Below, one piece after another: positions 21,377-31,248 of a DNA stretch of 64,000 bases. The notes beneath the pieces are model-generated. The model was not told the DNA's origin. It made no database searches and saw only the letters and a program-made list of their open reading frames with translations. Position 1 is the first letter of the stretch, and the number at the start of each line of letters is the position of its first letter. Where the stretch lies: assembly GCA_028287135.1 (NCBI GenBank), contig JAQBQE010000031.1:80584-144583 (forward strand). Direction: 5' to 3'. A program made the position numbers and the translations under genes. Origin of the DNA: Myxococcales bacterium. GTDB lineage: Bacteria; Myxococcota_A; Polyangia; Haliangiales; Haliangiaceae.

Positions 21377-24300
21377 TCACCGTCCGGCGCGGGCGCGATC
21401 GAGCAGGTTCTTCCGCGGCGCGGGCAAGCGGTTGCTCTTCGCGAGTGGCTCGAGCACATCGCGTGCGGTCTTCCACTCGGCGGCAGCCACCTTCGGATCG
21501 GTCGCGATCTGCGCGAGCCCGACGTGGATCTCCGCCACGTAGCCGGGCCAGTGCGCATTGCCGGGTGCGAGCTCGGCCTGTGCGTGTGCGAGCGTACGTG
21601 CCTCTGCGAGAGCGACGCCACGGGTCACCGGATCCTGCGAGGCACGTGCGAGCTCGGCCTGCGCGATCAGGCCCTGCGTCAGCGTCTCTTTCCACTCGCC
21701 GTTGATCGCATCGCCGGCGACCAGCTCACGCGCGCGGGTGAGACCGGCATCGATCAACGAGCGGCTGCGCTTGGCGTCGCGCGTTGCGAGCAGCCTGCCG
21801 AGCATGATCTCCGTCGATGCGAGCTCGTTGCGGAAGCCCGAGTGTGCGGGCGACTCCTCGACGAGCTTGAGCCGCAGGGCGAGCGCACGCTCGTGGGCCG
21901 CGATCGCCGCGGGCATGTCGCCCTTCACCTCGTACGCATTGGCGAGCTTGGCGTGCCCCCAGGCAACGCTGCGGCGATAGGGCGAGCTCCTCGGATCGGA
22001 CTTCGCCAGCTTGACCCGGATCTCGAGCGCCTGCTTGTAGACGTCGAGCGCGCGGTCGATCTCGCCGACGTACACGTAGCCATCGCCGGCGCGGGCGTAC
22101 GATCGCGACAGGTCGCCCTGCCAGGTCTGCGCCTTCGGATCCTGGCCGACGAGCTCCTTCTGGAGATCGAGCGAGATCTGGAGCTGGTCGAGACCCTGCT
22201 TGAAGTCGCCCGCATCGAGCTGTGCGAACCCGAGGTTCGAGAGCAGATAGCCACGCTGCCGCTTCCACGACGTGTTCGTCGGGTCGCGGCGCGCGAGTCC
22301 CTCCATCACCGGGATCGCCTCGCGATACGTCTCGATCGAGCTCTTGAGGTCGCCGAGCTGACGCTGGATCTCGGCGAGCTCGTTCTGGACCTCGAGCACC
22401 TTCTCGAGCACCTCGACGTTGTCGGGCTGCGTCTCGAGCAGCGAGTCGCGGAGCCGCAGCGACGCACGGAACGACTCGAGTGCCGTCGCGGACTCGCCGC
22501 GCGCGAGATACACGCTGCCGAGCTTCATGTGGCTCGTCGACAGCGCGAGCACTTCCTGCGACGGCCGGCTGCTCGCCTGGCTGCCGGCGCGCTCGCGCTC
22601 GGTCTTTGCCTCGGAGTACTCCTCCAGTGCCTGATCGAGCTTGCCGTCGTTGCGCAGCAGATCGCCGAGCCGGTCGTGGGTGTCGGCGGCGCCGAGCAAC
22701 ACGAACCGGTCGCCGGGCACCTCCTCGCGCAGCGCATCGAACTCGGACTTCGCGAGGGTGTAGGCCGTGACCGCTGCCGCGATCTTGCCCCGCTGCTGGT
22801 GCACCGTCCCGATCTCGAAGTCGAAGCGGGCGAGCATCCGCCGGCGCAGCAACGTCCGCGGTGAGGTGTCGGTCCCGACCGACGCCGCGAGCTTGGCGCG
22901 CGCATCGCCCCACGTCTTCAGCGCCTGATCGAGCCGGCCGGATTCGCGCTCGGCGAGACCGACAAGATCGACCGCGATCGCCATTCGATCGTTGTCGTCA
23001 TCGGGCATCCCACCGGGGATCAATGCGAGCGTGTGGTAGTAGTCGCGGATCTCGCCGCCGAGGTTCGACAGCACGTCGAGCCGCCCGATCTGCTGCAGCC
23101 GGTCCTTCACGTCCGAGAGCATCTTGTCGATCAGCTTCTCCGCGGCCTGCCGGCGCGTATCGGCGATCCGGCGCTCGTAGTTGGCGGCATCTCGCTGCTC
23201 GACGATCTGCCGGATCGCCAGCGTGCCGAGCACGGCGAACGTGACGAGCGACAGCGCGGAGATCGTGACCGCGGCGCGATGCTTCTTGACGAACCTGACG
23301 ACCTTCTGGACCGTCGTGTACCGGTGCGCATCGACGAGCTGCCCGGTCATGAACCGCCGCAGCTCGTCGGCGAGCTCGCCGGCGTCGGCGTACCGATCCG
23401 GCGGCTCCTGCGCCATCGCGCGGTTGACGATCGCGACGAGGTCCGCGGGCGTTCGCTTCTCGCGCTCGATCAGCGGCACGACGCGCCCGAGCGCCGCCGC
23501 GGCGATCACGTCGGTGGCGGTTCGCGCGTTGTACGGCGGGACCCCGGCGAGCACGTGATAGAGCATCGCGCCCAGCGCGAACACGTCGGCGCGCTGATCG
23601 AGCGGCTCGCCGCGTGCTTGCTCCGGCGCCATGTACGCGGGCGTGCCCATCACCGCGCCGGCGATCGTCAGCGTCGACGAGTCCGAGTCCGTGGTCACCT
23701 GGGCCTTCTTCGAGGTGACCCTGTGCGTGCGCTGTGCGGACTCGTGGGCATCGCCCGCATCGAGGTCCTTCGCCAACCCCCAGTCGATCACGACCGTCTC
23801 CCCGAAGTCACCGATCAGCACGTTGCCCGGCTTGAGGTCGCGATGGATGACGCGCTGGCTGTGCGCGTACGCGATCGCGTCCGCCGCGGCGGCGATCCGC
23901 GGCAGTAGTGCGAGCCGCTCCTGCAGGGTGCGGGTCTCCGCGATCACGCGATCGAGCGGACGGCCCGACACCATCTTCATCGCGAAGAACGGCTCGCCCG
24001 ACGGCCAGCGACCCGCCTCGTAGACCGGGACGATACCGGGATGCTGGAGCCGCGCCGTGATCAGCGCCTCGCGCTCGAACCGCCCGATCTGCTCGGGCAC
24101 CGGATCGATCAGCTCCTTGAGCGCGACCGGCCGGTGCAGGCGCTGGTCCTCGGCGGCGACGATCCGGCCCATGCCGCCACGTGCGATCTCCTTGTCGGGC
24201 TTGTAGAGGCTCTGCGAGACGAACGGCAACGAGCCGGAGCTGGCCGCGGCGGCGGTCGCTCCGGTGACCGGAGCAGCCATGGTCTGGTCCGATTCCATCT

Positions 24301-24478
24301 CCGCCGGGCGCCGGATCCGGGGCGTGGCGGGCGGCACGGGCGTCGGGGTGCCGACCACCGGCGGCAGCACACCTGGTGCGATCGTCGCGGCGAACGCATC
24401 GTCGGCGGCACCGGGCGCGGCGGCGGGCTCCGCGGCGCGCGGCTCCGCTGGAGCTGGCTCTCCGTCCTCGCGCACCAT
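21377..24478 (-). CDS. Transmembrane Ser/Thr protein kinase with C-terminal TPR array
   Basis: 1033 residues. A Pro/Ala-rich N-terminus (1-85) precedes a Hanks-type kinase domain (about 93-370): glycine loop ARGGMG at 99-104, Lys121 in VALKE, catalytic loop HRDLKPGN at 212-219, DWG at 232-234 in place of DFG (Asp kept), and APE at 284-286. One membrane span (about 398-418) leads to an external region of many tetratricopeptide repeats (about 490-990), rich in KTWGDAR-, ALESFR- and [18 protein letters not shown] helices. All catalytic residues are present, so it should be active. TPR sensor kinases of this design are characteristic of Myxococcota and Planctomycetes. The target is unknown. Confidence 0.94.
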   Translation of the reverse strand: MVREDGEPAPAEPRAAEPAAAPGAADDAFAATIAPGVLPPVVGTPTPVPPATPRIRRPAEMESDQTMAAPVTGATAAAASSGSLPFVSQSLYKPDKEIARGGMGRIVAAEDQRLHRPVALKELIDPVPEQIGRFEREALITARLQHPGIVPVYEAGRWPSGEPFFAMKMVSGRPLDRVIAETRTLQERLALLPRIAAAADAIAYAHSQRVIHRDLKPGNVLIGDFGETVVIDWGLAKDLDAGDAHESAQRTHRVTSKKAQVTTDSDSSTLTIAGAVMGTPAYMAPEQARGEPLDQRADVFALGAMLYHVLAGVPPYNARTATDVIAAAALGRVVPLIEREKRTPADLVAIVNRAMAQEPPDRYADAGELADELRRFMTGQLVDAHRYTTVQKVVRFVKKHRAAVTISALSLVTFAVLGTLAIRQIVEQRDAANYERRIADTRRQAAEKLIDKMLSDVKDRLQQIGRLDVLSNLGGEIRDYYHTLALIPGGMPDDDNDRMAIAVDLVGLAERESGRLDQALKTWGDARAKLAASVGTDTSPRTLLRRRMLARFDFEIGTVHQQRGKIAAAVTAYTLAKSEFDALREEVPGDRFVLLGAADTHDRLGDLLRNDGKLDQALEEYSEAKTERERAGSQASSRPSQEVLALSTSHMKLGSVYLARGESATALESFRASLRLRDSLLETQPDNVEVLEKVLEVQNELAEIQRQLGDLKSSIETYREAIPVMEGLARRDPTNTSWKRQRGYLLSNLGFAQLDAGDFKQGLDQLQISLDLQKELVGQDPKAQTWQGDLSRSYARAGDGYVYVGEIDRALDVYKQALEIRVKLAKSDPRSSPYRRSVAWGHAKLANAYEVKGDMPAAIAAHERALALRLKLVEESPAHSGFRNELASTEIMLGRLLATRDAKRSRSLIDAGLTRARELVAGDAINGEWKETLTQGLIAQAELARASQDPVTRGVALAEARTLAHAQAELAPGNAHWPGYVAEIHVGLAQIATDPKVAAAEWKTARDVLEPLAKSNRLPAPRKNLLDRARAGR

Positions 24479-24499
24479 GTATAACCATCATAAGCCTCC

Positions 24500-25216
24500 A
24501 TGCCTCCCCGTGTGCTGTTGATCCACGGAAGTGCGGCCGACCGCTCGACCTGGTCGATCCAGCTCGCAGGCCCGCTCAAGGACGCCTTCGCGCTGATCGC
24601 CTACGACCGGCGCGCCGATGCGTCGACCGTCGAGGCCCACGCGGACGATGCGATCGCGCAGCTCGGTGACGATCCGACGCCCGCGATCGTCATCGGGTCG
24701 AGCTTCGGCGCCGTGATCGCGCTCGATGCGGTTCGCAGGTACCCGGCGCGGTTCGCCGGGGCGGTCCTGATCGAGCCTCCGATGGCAGCGAGCGACGAGG
24801 CGCCTGCGGCGCCCACCGAGTTTCTCGCTCGGTTGGACCGTGCTGCCGAGACCGCGGGGGGACCTGCCGCGGCCGAGCTGTTCCTGCGCATGGTGCTCGG
24901 TGACACCGGCTTCGAGCGGATGCCGCGGGCGTATCAGGACCGTTCGAAGGCGATGTGGGCCGAGATCCGGGCCGACTCGCAGGCGCTGATCACGTACCGG
25001 CCGCGCTACGCAGAGCTGTCCACGGTGACCACCCCTGTGCAGCTACTCGGCGGCGAGCGCTCCCCGGCCTATTTCCGCCCCACGCTGGATGCGCTGTCCG
25101 CGGCCCTCCCGGATGCCCGGCTCGAGCTCATCGCGGGGGCCGGGCACATGCTGCACGCCGCAGCGCACCGCCGGTTCACGGAGGTCGTGCTCGCGTTCGC
25201 CGCCTCCCTTGCGTAG
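24500..25216 (+). CDS. Alpha/beta hydrolase
   Basis: 238-residue alpha/beta-hydrolase fold protein. It has the oxyanion motif HGSAADRSTW near the N-terminus, the nucleophile elbow GSSFGA (Ser at about 66), a plausible acid Asp in the LGGERSPAYF/ALPDARLELI region and the catalytic His in GAGHMLHAAAH near the C-terminus. It is divergent from the kinase gene, with 21 bases between starts, and precedes hflX by 29 bases in the same direction. Substrate cannot be predicted; esterase or peptidase-like roles are possible. Confidence 0.88.
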   Translation: MPPRVLLIHGSAADRSTWSIQLAGPLKDAFALIAYDRRADASTVEAHADDAIAQLGDDPTPAIVIGSSFGAVIALDAVRRYPARFAGAVLIEPPMAASDEAPAAPTEFLARLDRAAETAGGPAAAELFLRMVLGDTGFERMPRAYQDRSKAMWAEIRADSQALITYRPRYAELSTVTTPVQLLGGERSPAYFRPTLDALSAALPDARLELIAGAGHMLHAAAHRRFTEVVLAFAASLA

Positions 25217-25245
25217 CGACGGCGGTTGAGCCAAGGTGCGCGCCC

Positions 25246-26670
25246 ATGGCGTTCGACCTGACCTCGCGCCTGCTGACGACCGGCGAAGACAAGCCCACCG
25301 CGGTCGTCGTCGCGGTCCAGCTCCCCAACGTGACCGACGAGGAGCTCGACTCCTCGATGTCCGAGCTCGAGCGGCTCGCCAAGACGATGGGCCTTGACCC
25401 GGTCGGTCGGATGACCCAGCGGCGTGCGGGGCTCGCGACGGGGGTCGTGTTCGGCGAGGGCAAGCTCGAGGAGCTCGCGAGCTGGACCGGCGGGACCGGC
25501 AAGCTCGAGGCGTACGTCAAGCCCGGGACAAAGAAGCGGGACGAGGACGACGACGAAGATCTCGAGGACGACGATCGCGAGGACGCCGGCGACGCCGCGG
25601 CCGCCTCCGACGATGGCGCCGAGAAGCCCGCGCCGCGCGCGAAGGTCGTGCTCGTCGATCACGATCTGTCGCCGACCCAGCAGCGCAACCTCGAGAAGAT
25701 CACCGGGGTGGTGGTCCTCGATCGCACGTCCGTCATCCTCGAGATCTTCCATCGCCACGCGAAGACCCGCGAGGCACGGCTCCAGGTCGAGATCGCGCGG
25801 CTCAAGTACCTGTCGCCGCGCCTGCGCGAAGGCGGGGGCGGTGGTGATCGCGTGCGCGGTGGCGTCGGTGCCAAGGGTGCCGGCGAGACGACGCTCGAGC
25901 TCGATCGCCGTCGGATCCGCGACCGGATCGCGGAGCTCAAGCAGGAGCTCTCGCAGATCGAAGGGGGCTCCAAGGTCCGTCGCGAGCGCCGCAGCGATCT
26001 CCCGACGGTGGCACTCGTCGGCTACACCAATGCCGGCAAGTCGTCGCTGATGCGCGCGCTGACCAGCTCGGAGGTCTACATCGCCGACAAGCTGTTCGCG
26101 ACGCTCGACACGACGATCCGCCGGCTCGCGCCCGCGACCGAGCCGCCGATCCTGATCACCGACACGGTCGGCTTCATCAAGAAGCTGCCGCATGATCTCG
26201 TCGCGTCGTTCCGGTCGACCCTCGACGAAGCTGGCGATGCGGACCTCCTGCTGCACGTCGTCGATGCCGCTGATCCTGCGATCGCGGATCAGCTCGCGGT
26301 CACCCGCACCGTGCTGGCGGAGATCGGTGCCGATGCAGTCCCGACCTGGCTCGTGCTCAACAAGATCGACTGCGTCGACGAGGCGGGGCGCGCCGCACTC
26401 ACCGATCACTATCCCGGGGCGCTCCAGCTGTCGGCCAAGGATCGGGCCGACGTCGCGACGTTGCGCGAGAAGCTGATCGAGCACTTCTCGGGTGCCCTCG
26501 AGGAAGCCGAGCTCGAGGTCCCGTACTCGATGCAGAAGGTGGCCCACCTGATCCACGAGCGGACGACCGTGCTGTCCGAGACCCACGAGGATGCGGGGAC
26601 GCGATTCAAGGTCCGCGCTCCGGGCCGCGTGATCGAGTCGCTGCGCGACACGCTCAAGCCGACGAACTGA
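25246..26670 (+). CDS. hflX: GTPase HflX with acidic insertion
   Basis: Ribosome-associated GTPase that splits stalled or heat-damaged 70S ribosomes. 474 residues from ATG 25246; the longer frame upstream is a shadow. The N-terminal HflX domain (about 15-190) is interrupted at about 96-130 by an Asp/Glu-rich insert (RDEDDDEDLEDDDRED) absent from E. coli HflX. A coiled-coil linker with the GGGGGDRVRGG and GAGETTLE motifs follows, then the G domain: G1 GYTNAGKSS, G3 DTVGF, G4 NKID. It is convergent with the PEGA gene downstream, four bases apart. Confidence 0.95.
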   Translation: MAFDLTSRLLTTGEDKPTAVVVAVQLPNVTDEELDSSMSELERLAKTMGLDPVGRMTQRRAGLATGVVFGEGKLEELASWTGGTGKLEAYVKPGTKKRDEDDDEDLEDDDREDAGDAAAASDDGAEKPAPRAKVVLVDHDLSPTQQRNLEKITGVVVLDRTSVILEIFHRHAKTREARLQVEIARLKYLSPRLREGGGGGDRVRGGVGAKGAGETTLELDRRRIRDRIAELKQELSQIEGGSKVRRERRSDLPTVALVGYTNAGKSSLMRALTSSEVYIADKLFATLDTTIRRLAPATEPPILITDTVGFIKKLPHDLVASFRSTLDEAGDADLLLHVVDAADPAIADQLAVTRTVLAEIGADAVPTWLVLNKIDCVDEAGRAALTDHYPGALQLSAKDRADVATLREKLIEHFSGALEEAELEVPYSMQKVAHLIHERTTVLSETHEDAGTRFKVRAPGRVIESLRDTLKPTN

Positions 26671-26674
26671 TGGA

Positions 26675-28111
26675 TCAGAACCGGGTCGCGAACCCGGCGA
26701 CCGCGCCGTCCCCGGTCGGCAGCACGTACGCCGTCGTCGCTGCGGCCTTGGGACGCGTGACGATCAAGTAGACGGTCACGCCCGCGAACACCGCACCGGC
26801 CCCGAGCGAGATCCATCCGGGCGCTGCGGTCGAGTAGAGATTCGGGCAGTTCACATCGCTCTTGCCGCCTGGACACGTGCCGTCGAGCACGAGCAGTGCC
26901 GTCCCGGCGCCGAGCCCACCCACCGCCGCGACGCCGGTGATCCAGGTCCAGCCGCCCCACCGCCGTGAGGTCGTGGTCGTGCCGGCGCGGACCTGTTCCA
27001 CGGCCTTGACCACCGTCGGGTCACCCGCGATCTGCACATCGATGTCCGCCGAGGCCTCCTCGCCAGCGAGGAACTTCGCGAGCGCGCGCAATCGATCCTG
27101 CGCCGGTGCGGGCTCGAGCGCGAGGCTCGCCCTCCGGATCTCGCGGCCGTTGACCAGGCTCACCAGTGAGCCGACGATCGACGGCCGCCCGCGCACCTGA
27201 TCGATCCCGACCACCACGACGGCGCGCCCGTCGATCGCGTTCGCGAGCGCCGACGCGTATCCCGCTTCTGCCTTCTCGCGATCCGTGGTCGTCGCGAACT
27301 CGAAGCCGGTCCAGCCCGGCGAGCTCCGCACGGTGGCGTCGAACGCGAGGTCGACGGTCAGGGTGGCTTCTTCCTTCGCCTTGATCTGGACGCGGTGGGT
27401 GCGCGACTGCTGGTCACCGAGCTGGATGATCACGCGGTAGTCGCCGGGTGGCAGCTCCTTGACCGTGGTGCCCTTGCGCTCGAGGCGCTCGTTGATGAAC
27501 ACCTCGGCCGCTTCGTTCGCGAGCTTGACCAGCAACCGTCCGCGCGGCCCGGCCGCGAGCTCTTGCCGGGTCTGTTCGTACAGCGCCGCCGCCTCGGGCC
27601 CATACGTGCCCTTGGTGACCTTCGCCTCGGGGAAGCTGCGCAGCAGCTCCGCGAACGTCTCGCGCGCGGCCGTCGGATCGCCGTTGCGCTGGAGCGAAAG
27701 AGCGAGCGCGATCATCGCCTTCAGCAACCGATCGCGAACGCCCGGGTTCCTTGCGAACGTGCCGCTGTTCGCGTGAGCGGCGGTGACGATCGGCCCGAGG
27801 ATCGCGACGGCCTCGTCGAACTTGCCCGAGATCCATGCGCGGTGGCCCTTCTCGATCTGCTCCGCGAAGTCCGGGGGGAGGCCCTGCGGCGTGATCGCGG
27901 GCCGCGAGACCTGCGCCTCGAACTTGCGACCGACGACGTCGGGTCCCGCGATGAACCCGCGAGCGGCGAGCTCGTCGAGCACGGGCGAGATGACCTCCTT
28001 CGCGTTCGCGGGTCGGGTCCCCGTGTACGACTCGAGCACGATCCCATCCCCCGCCTGCGCCGCGACGGGAACGAGCAGCGCAATGACCACGACCACGGCG
28101 AACGACCTCAT
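26675..28111 (-). CDS. Secreted PEGA-domain envelope protein with C-terminal membrane segments
   Basis: 478 residues from ATG 28111; the open frame upstream adds 31 residues before the natural signal peptide (MRSFAVVVVIALLVPVAAQA). A helical TPR-like part (about 75-185, GHRAWISGKFDEAVAIL) is followed by a PEGA-like beta domain (about 190-260: GRLLVKLANEAAEVFINERLERK and LPPGDYRVII), a mixed region, and two C-terminal hydrophobic segments (about 385-405 and 432-452). The same plan occurs in many Myxococcota envelope proteins of unknown role. The 5' region carries the nested repeat at 28182-28450. Confidence 0.82.
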   Translation of the reverse strand: MRSFAVVVVIALLVPVAAQAGDGIVLESYTGTRPANAKEVISPVLDELAARGFIAGPDVVGRKFEAQVSRPAITPQGLPPDFAEQIEKGHRAWISGKFDEAVAILGPIVTAAHANSGTFARNPGVRDRLLKAMIALALSLQRNGDPTAARETFAELLRSFPEAKVTKGTYGPEAAALYEQTRQELAAGPRGRLLVKLANEAAEVFINERLERKGTTVKELPPGDYRVIIQLGDQQSRTHRVQIKAKEEATLTVDLAFDATVRSSPGWTGFEFATTTDREKAEAGYASALANAIDGRAVVVVGIDQVRGRPSIVGSLVSLVNGREIRRASLALEPAPAQDRLRALAKFLAGEEASADIDVQIAGDPTVVKAVEQVRAGTTTTSRRWGGWTWITGVAAVGGLGAGTALLVLDGTCPGGKSDVNCPNLYSTAAPGWISLGAGAVFAGVTVYLIVTRPKAAATTAYVLPTGDGAVAGFATRF

Positions 28112-28449
28112 ACCCGGCCGAAATATCACACGTTCGTCGACACAGGACAGCCGCCACCCTTGAACGACGTCCGCCCGAACCAGGGACGCTTTCCACTGTC
28201 TCAACTCTCGTCACGTAACGCGCTGGAATGTGGACGGCACGTGGGGACGGTTTCCACTTTCACCGCCTCTGACCAAATTTGCACCAGGGGGGGGCGCGCG
28301 AGCGGCTTGCATGATCTCGCCGTTGTCGCCAACGGGAACGTGCGTGGTCGTGGCTGCCACCTTCTCCGGAGAAAGTGGAGACCGTCCCTTCTCAGCCTTG
28401 TGATCTCGCGCCTTTGACGATCGAGAGTTGAGACCGTGGAGAGCGTCCC
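28112..28449. other. Gene-free stretch holding a nested palindromic element
   Basis: About 340 bases between the PEGA gene start and the lipoprotein stop. Almost all of it is accounted for by the two nested inverted repeats described in the next entry. Open frames crossing it on either strand lack any recognisable protein features. Confidence 0.6.
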
Positions 28450-28450
28450 T
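28182..28450. repeat. Nested inverted-repeat element (REP/MITE-like)
   Basis: Outer arms at 28182-28210 and 28422-28450 are 29 bases long and match in 27 positions when one is inverted; both begin AGGGACGCT. Inner arms at 28244-28261 and 28371-28388 are 18 bases and match in 17 positions; both begin GGGACGGT. Outer and inner arms share the core GGGACGSTTTCCACTKTC, so all four copies are one motif in two orientations. The right outer end touches the stop codon of the lipoprotein gene. The layout fits a BIME or a small non-autonomous element; no transposase is present. Confidence 0.72.
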
Positions 28451-28968
28451 CAGAGCGGATGGACGGTGAACACGCCGGTCCCGTCGTAGGAGACGTTGTC
28501 GGTCGGGATCCGGCCACTTCCCGAGCTCTCGACCACGCTACCTTCGCTCACGTAGGGCTGGAGGTTGACGTCGTCGTTGACCGTGAAGTCGATCGTCGTG
28601 ACGGCGCCGGGCGCGACGGTGCTCGCGATCTCGACGCGGGGCAGGGCGGTGCCGGCCTTGCTGCTCTTCACGAACACGCGGATCTCGTCGACGAAGCTCC
28701 AGTCATCGGTGTCGCCCGACGGCTGCGCGGTGTCGGTGATGGTGAGGGCCAGCGAGGTGAGCGTGACGCTGTCGATCGGTCCGGTCGTCTGCTTCTCGAT
28801 CTGCGCCGAGAGATCGAGATCGAGGGGGAGCGGGAACAGGACCGCGAGCGGCGCCGGGATCCCCGAGCCCTGGACCTGCTGCTCGGGAATTGGCTGCACG
28901 ACATCGAAGTCCGCGATCCCGCAGCCGGTCGCGACGATGGTGACGAGAATGAGGCGAAGGCAACGCAT
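28450..28968 (-). CDS. Lipoprotein, unknown family
   Basis: 172 residues from ATG 28968 (MRCLRLILVTIVATGC), with lipobox VATGC and Cys16. The frame is open 12 codons further upstream but the signal sequence fixes this start. The mature part is mostly beta-rich and alternates hydrophobic and polar residues (LDLDLSAQIEKQ, VTLTSLALTITDT, IDFTVNDDVNLQPY), like an adhesin- or immunoglobulin-like beta-sandwich. No known domain is recognised. The start follows the beta-helix lipoprotein stop by 51 bases. Confidence 0.7.
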   Translation of the reverse strand: MRCLRLILVTIVATGCGIADFDVVQPIPEQQVQGSGIPAPLAVLFPLPLDLDLSAQIEKQTTGPIDSVTLTSLALTITDTAQPSGDTDDWSFVDEIRVFVKSSKAGTALPRVEIASTVAPGAVTTIDFTVNDDVNLQPYVSEGSVVESSGSGRIPTDNVSYDGTGVFTVHPL

Positions 28969-29019
28969 CCGTCCATGGTACGCGCCGCCGGCGGTGAGCC
29001 CCATGAGGCTCGGGTGAGG

Positions 29020-30297
29020 CTACGGTGTCAGCTCGTCGGCGCCGAGGTCGCATCCGAGCCCGTAAGGGCGCGGGTTGCCGTCGATGTCCTCGGGATTGGT
29101 CGCTTCGCAGGCGCCACCGGCATCGCGCACCGACGACGGGCTGGCGACCGTCAGGTGGAGATCGGGGGAGGTCGGGTTCGGGTTCGCGAAGCCGAGGTCG
29201 CCCATGCCGAGCTTGAGCGTCGTCCCGAAGGTGCAGTTGCCAGAGGCCTGCGTCGAGTCGAGGGCGACGAACCCCTCGCGATTGCCGAACACGATGTTCC
29301 CGGTCGCGCTCGAGCTGAGGCCGTAGCACGCGATCCCCGCGCGGTTCTGCAGGCCATCGCACTCGTTGAACGCGACGGTGTTGTACTCGGCCCTGCCCAC
29401 CACCTGCTCGAGCAGAAGACCGCCGTAGAGCGTCGCGTTCGAGGTCGAGCCGCGCCCGTTCGAGTGGATGAAGTTGTTGCGGATGTCGTAGCCAGCGGCG
29501 CTGTTGCGAACGTGGATGCCGCCACCCAGGTTGTCGGCGATCGTCGAGCGATAGACGTTGAGCGTGCCCGCGTTGGCGCGAATCCCTGCGGTGGAATTGT
29601 TGATGACCCGGACGTGATGAAGCGTGAGTGAGCCCGTCGACGCATTGACGTCCACGCCGAGCGTCGGTGATGCGACCGTCGCCCCGATCTCGAGATCGTG
29701 AATCACGACGCGGCTCGATCCGCTGACCTGCAGGATCGTGTTCTGGGTCGACGCGAGCCGCGCACCCGGGCTCGCGAGGATCGTGATGTTGCGATCGTTG
29801 ATCGACAGGTTCTCGACCACCGTGTTCGAGACCTTGATGAACAGCCGCGGAGGTCCTGCGACCAGGCCCTCGCTGATCCGGCGGCAGGGCGCCGCCTGGG
29901 TGCACGATGCGCTGGTGCCGGGCGCGCTGCCGTCCACGAACGCCACCGTCTCGTCCGTCCCGCAGCTGCCGTCGGGCAGGCACGCGCCGGACGCACACTC
30001 GGCATGCGCACGGCACCCGCGGCACACCTGGTCGTCACCACACACCGGATCGGTGCCGGTGCAGGCCGCCGTCTGCGAGGACGCCTGGTCACACTCGACG
30101 CAGGTCCCGCTGGTGGCGTTGCACACGAGCGTCTCCGGCGTGGCGGTGCAGTCATCGCTGGTCGTGCAGGTCGTGACCGCCGCATCGGGCGTGGGGCAGG
30201 TCGCGGTGTCCTCCGGGTGGAGCCCGCAGTACTTGCTGCTCGTCTTCGTGCAGCTGACGAGCAGGACCACAGCGAGCAGGGACCACGAGCGGATCAT
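29020..30297 (-). CDS. Right-handed parallel beta-helix lipoprotein
   Basis: 425 residues from ATG 30297, preceded by GGAGG at good spacing. A signal peptide ends in lipobox LLVSC (Cys near 15). A Cys-rich segment (about 20-120) with repeated C..C, DDCT and ECASGACL patterns resembles stapled EGF-like or thrombospondin-like modules. Residues about 150-390 are a parallel beta-helix of short turns (VVENLSINDRNITIL, VVIHDLEIG, LTLHHVRVINNSTAG, YDIRNNFIHSNG). Such proteins bind or cleave polysaccharide, but no lyase residues are evident. It sits in a minus-strand envelope block with the PEGA protein and kinase genes. Confidence 0.85.
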   Translation of the reverse strand: MIRSWSLLAVVLLVSCTKTSSKYCGLHPEDTATCPTPDAAVTTCTTSDDCTATPETLVCNATSGTCVECDQASSQTAACTGTDPVCGDDQVCRGCRAHAECASGACLPDGSCGTDETVAFVDGSAPGTSASCTQAAPCRRISEGLVAGPPRLFIKVSNTVVENLSINDRNITILASPGARLASTQNTILQVSGSSRVVIHDLEIGATVASPTLGVDVNASTGSLTLHHVRVINNSTAGIRANAGTLNVYRSTIADNLGGGIHVRNSAAGYDIRNNFIHSNGRGSTSNATLYGGLLLEQVVGRAEYNTVAFNECDGLQNRAGIACYGLSSSATGNIVFGNREGFVALDSTQASGNCTFGTTLKLGMGDLGFANPNPTSPDLHLTVASPSSVRDAGGACEATNPEDIDGNPRPYGLGCDLGADELTP

Positions 30298-30311
30298 GAA
30301 ACCTCCGAGCA

Positions 30312-31247
30312 TCAGAACGTCCGTCCCCATCCGACGTAGGCGCCGCCCGGAAGCAGCGCGACGCTCGGACCTGACTCGCGTGGCGTCCCGCGCAGCAGGA
30401 GGTAGACGCCTGCGCCCGCGACCGCGAGCCCGGTGACGCCGAGCCCGATCCCCAGCGCCGTCGTATCGCGGTAGGTCGGGTTCTCGCCGGTATCTTCTTC
30501 GCTCGTCGCGACGAGCACGATGCCGACGAGCAGCAGCGCGCCACCGCCACCGATCACGGCGTACGGCAGCTTGCTGCGCCTGGCCGAGGACGACAGCTCG
30601 ACCGTGAGCTCGGCGGTCGAGCCTTGCGTCACGGTGACCTTGCCGGTGGCGTCGGCGTGCCCTGCGAGCGTCATCGTGACCGCGTGTGCGCCGGGCGCGA
30701 TCGACGTGGTGAGCGGTGTCACGCCCACGGACTTGCCGTCGATCGTGACCGTCGCGCCGGCGGGCGTCGATCGCACCGTGACCTGACCGACCTCCGCGCG
30801 GTTCTTGCCCGCGAGGGAGGTCATCAGCTCGTCGGTGGCGGTCCGCATCACCTCGTCGGTGCAGCGCTCGCACGTGCGACGGATCGCGCTGGCATCGGCG
30901 CCGGTCTCGAACCAGTACGCGGTGATCGTCACGTCGCGCATCCCGCTCTGCGAGTCGGTGATGTCGAACTTCGCGAACACCACCATCGGAGCCTTCGCGC
31001 GCTTCTCGACGATCGAGCGGGCGCACGCGAGGTCCTCGATCACGAGGCAATCGATCAGCGTGTTGAGCGCGTCGGACGGCAGCGGGGAGGGGACGAGCAC
31101 GTGTCCGCCCTGGCGCAGCCAGTCCTCGATCTGCGCCGCGAGCTGCGGCTGGATCGTGGCATCCCCGGTGACGACCACACCGACACCGTCGGCGCGGGCC
31201 GAGGCGGTCCACAACACGAGCGCGAGAAAGAAGACTGGGATCCGCAT
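30312..31247 (-). CDS. Secreted PEGA-domain protein with C-terminal transmembrane pair
   Basis: 311 residues with a signal peptide (1-18, ending SARA-DGVG). An N-terminal alpha/beta domain (about 20-150) resembles nucleotide- or ligand-binding proteins. A PEGA domain (about 155-222) carries VTVRSTPAGATVTIDGKSVGVTPL, the family hallmark. Two hydrophobic segments follow (about 230-250 and 265-286). Its ATG sits one base from the kinase stop, so the two are translationally linked, and it may be the extracytoplasmic partner of the kinase. Confidence 0.87.
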   Translation of the reverse strand: MRIPVFFLALVLWTASARADGVGVVVTGDATIQPQLAAQIEDWLRQGGHVLVPSPLPSDALNTLIDCLVIEDLACARSIVEKRAKAPMVVFAKFDITDSQSGMRDVTITAYWFETGADASAIRRTCERCTDEVMRTATDELMTSLAGKNRAEVGQVTVRSTPAGATVTIDGKSVGVTPLTTSIAPGAHAVTMTLAGHADATGKVTVTQGSTAELTVELSSSARRSKLPYAVIGGGGALLLVGIVLVATSEEDTGENPTYRDTTALGIGLGVTGLAVAGAGVYLLLRGTPRESGPSVALLPGGAYVGWGRTF

Positions 31248-31248
31248 G

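Noticed and set aside
27395..28417. 340-residue plus-strand frame across the PEGA gene and repeat
   Set aside because: No domain and it crosses the palindromic element; the PEGA protein on the other strand has a signal peptide and recognisable domains.
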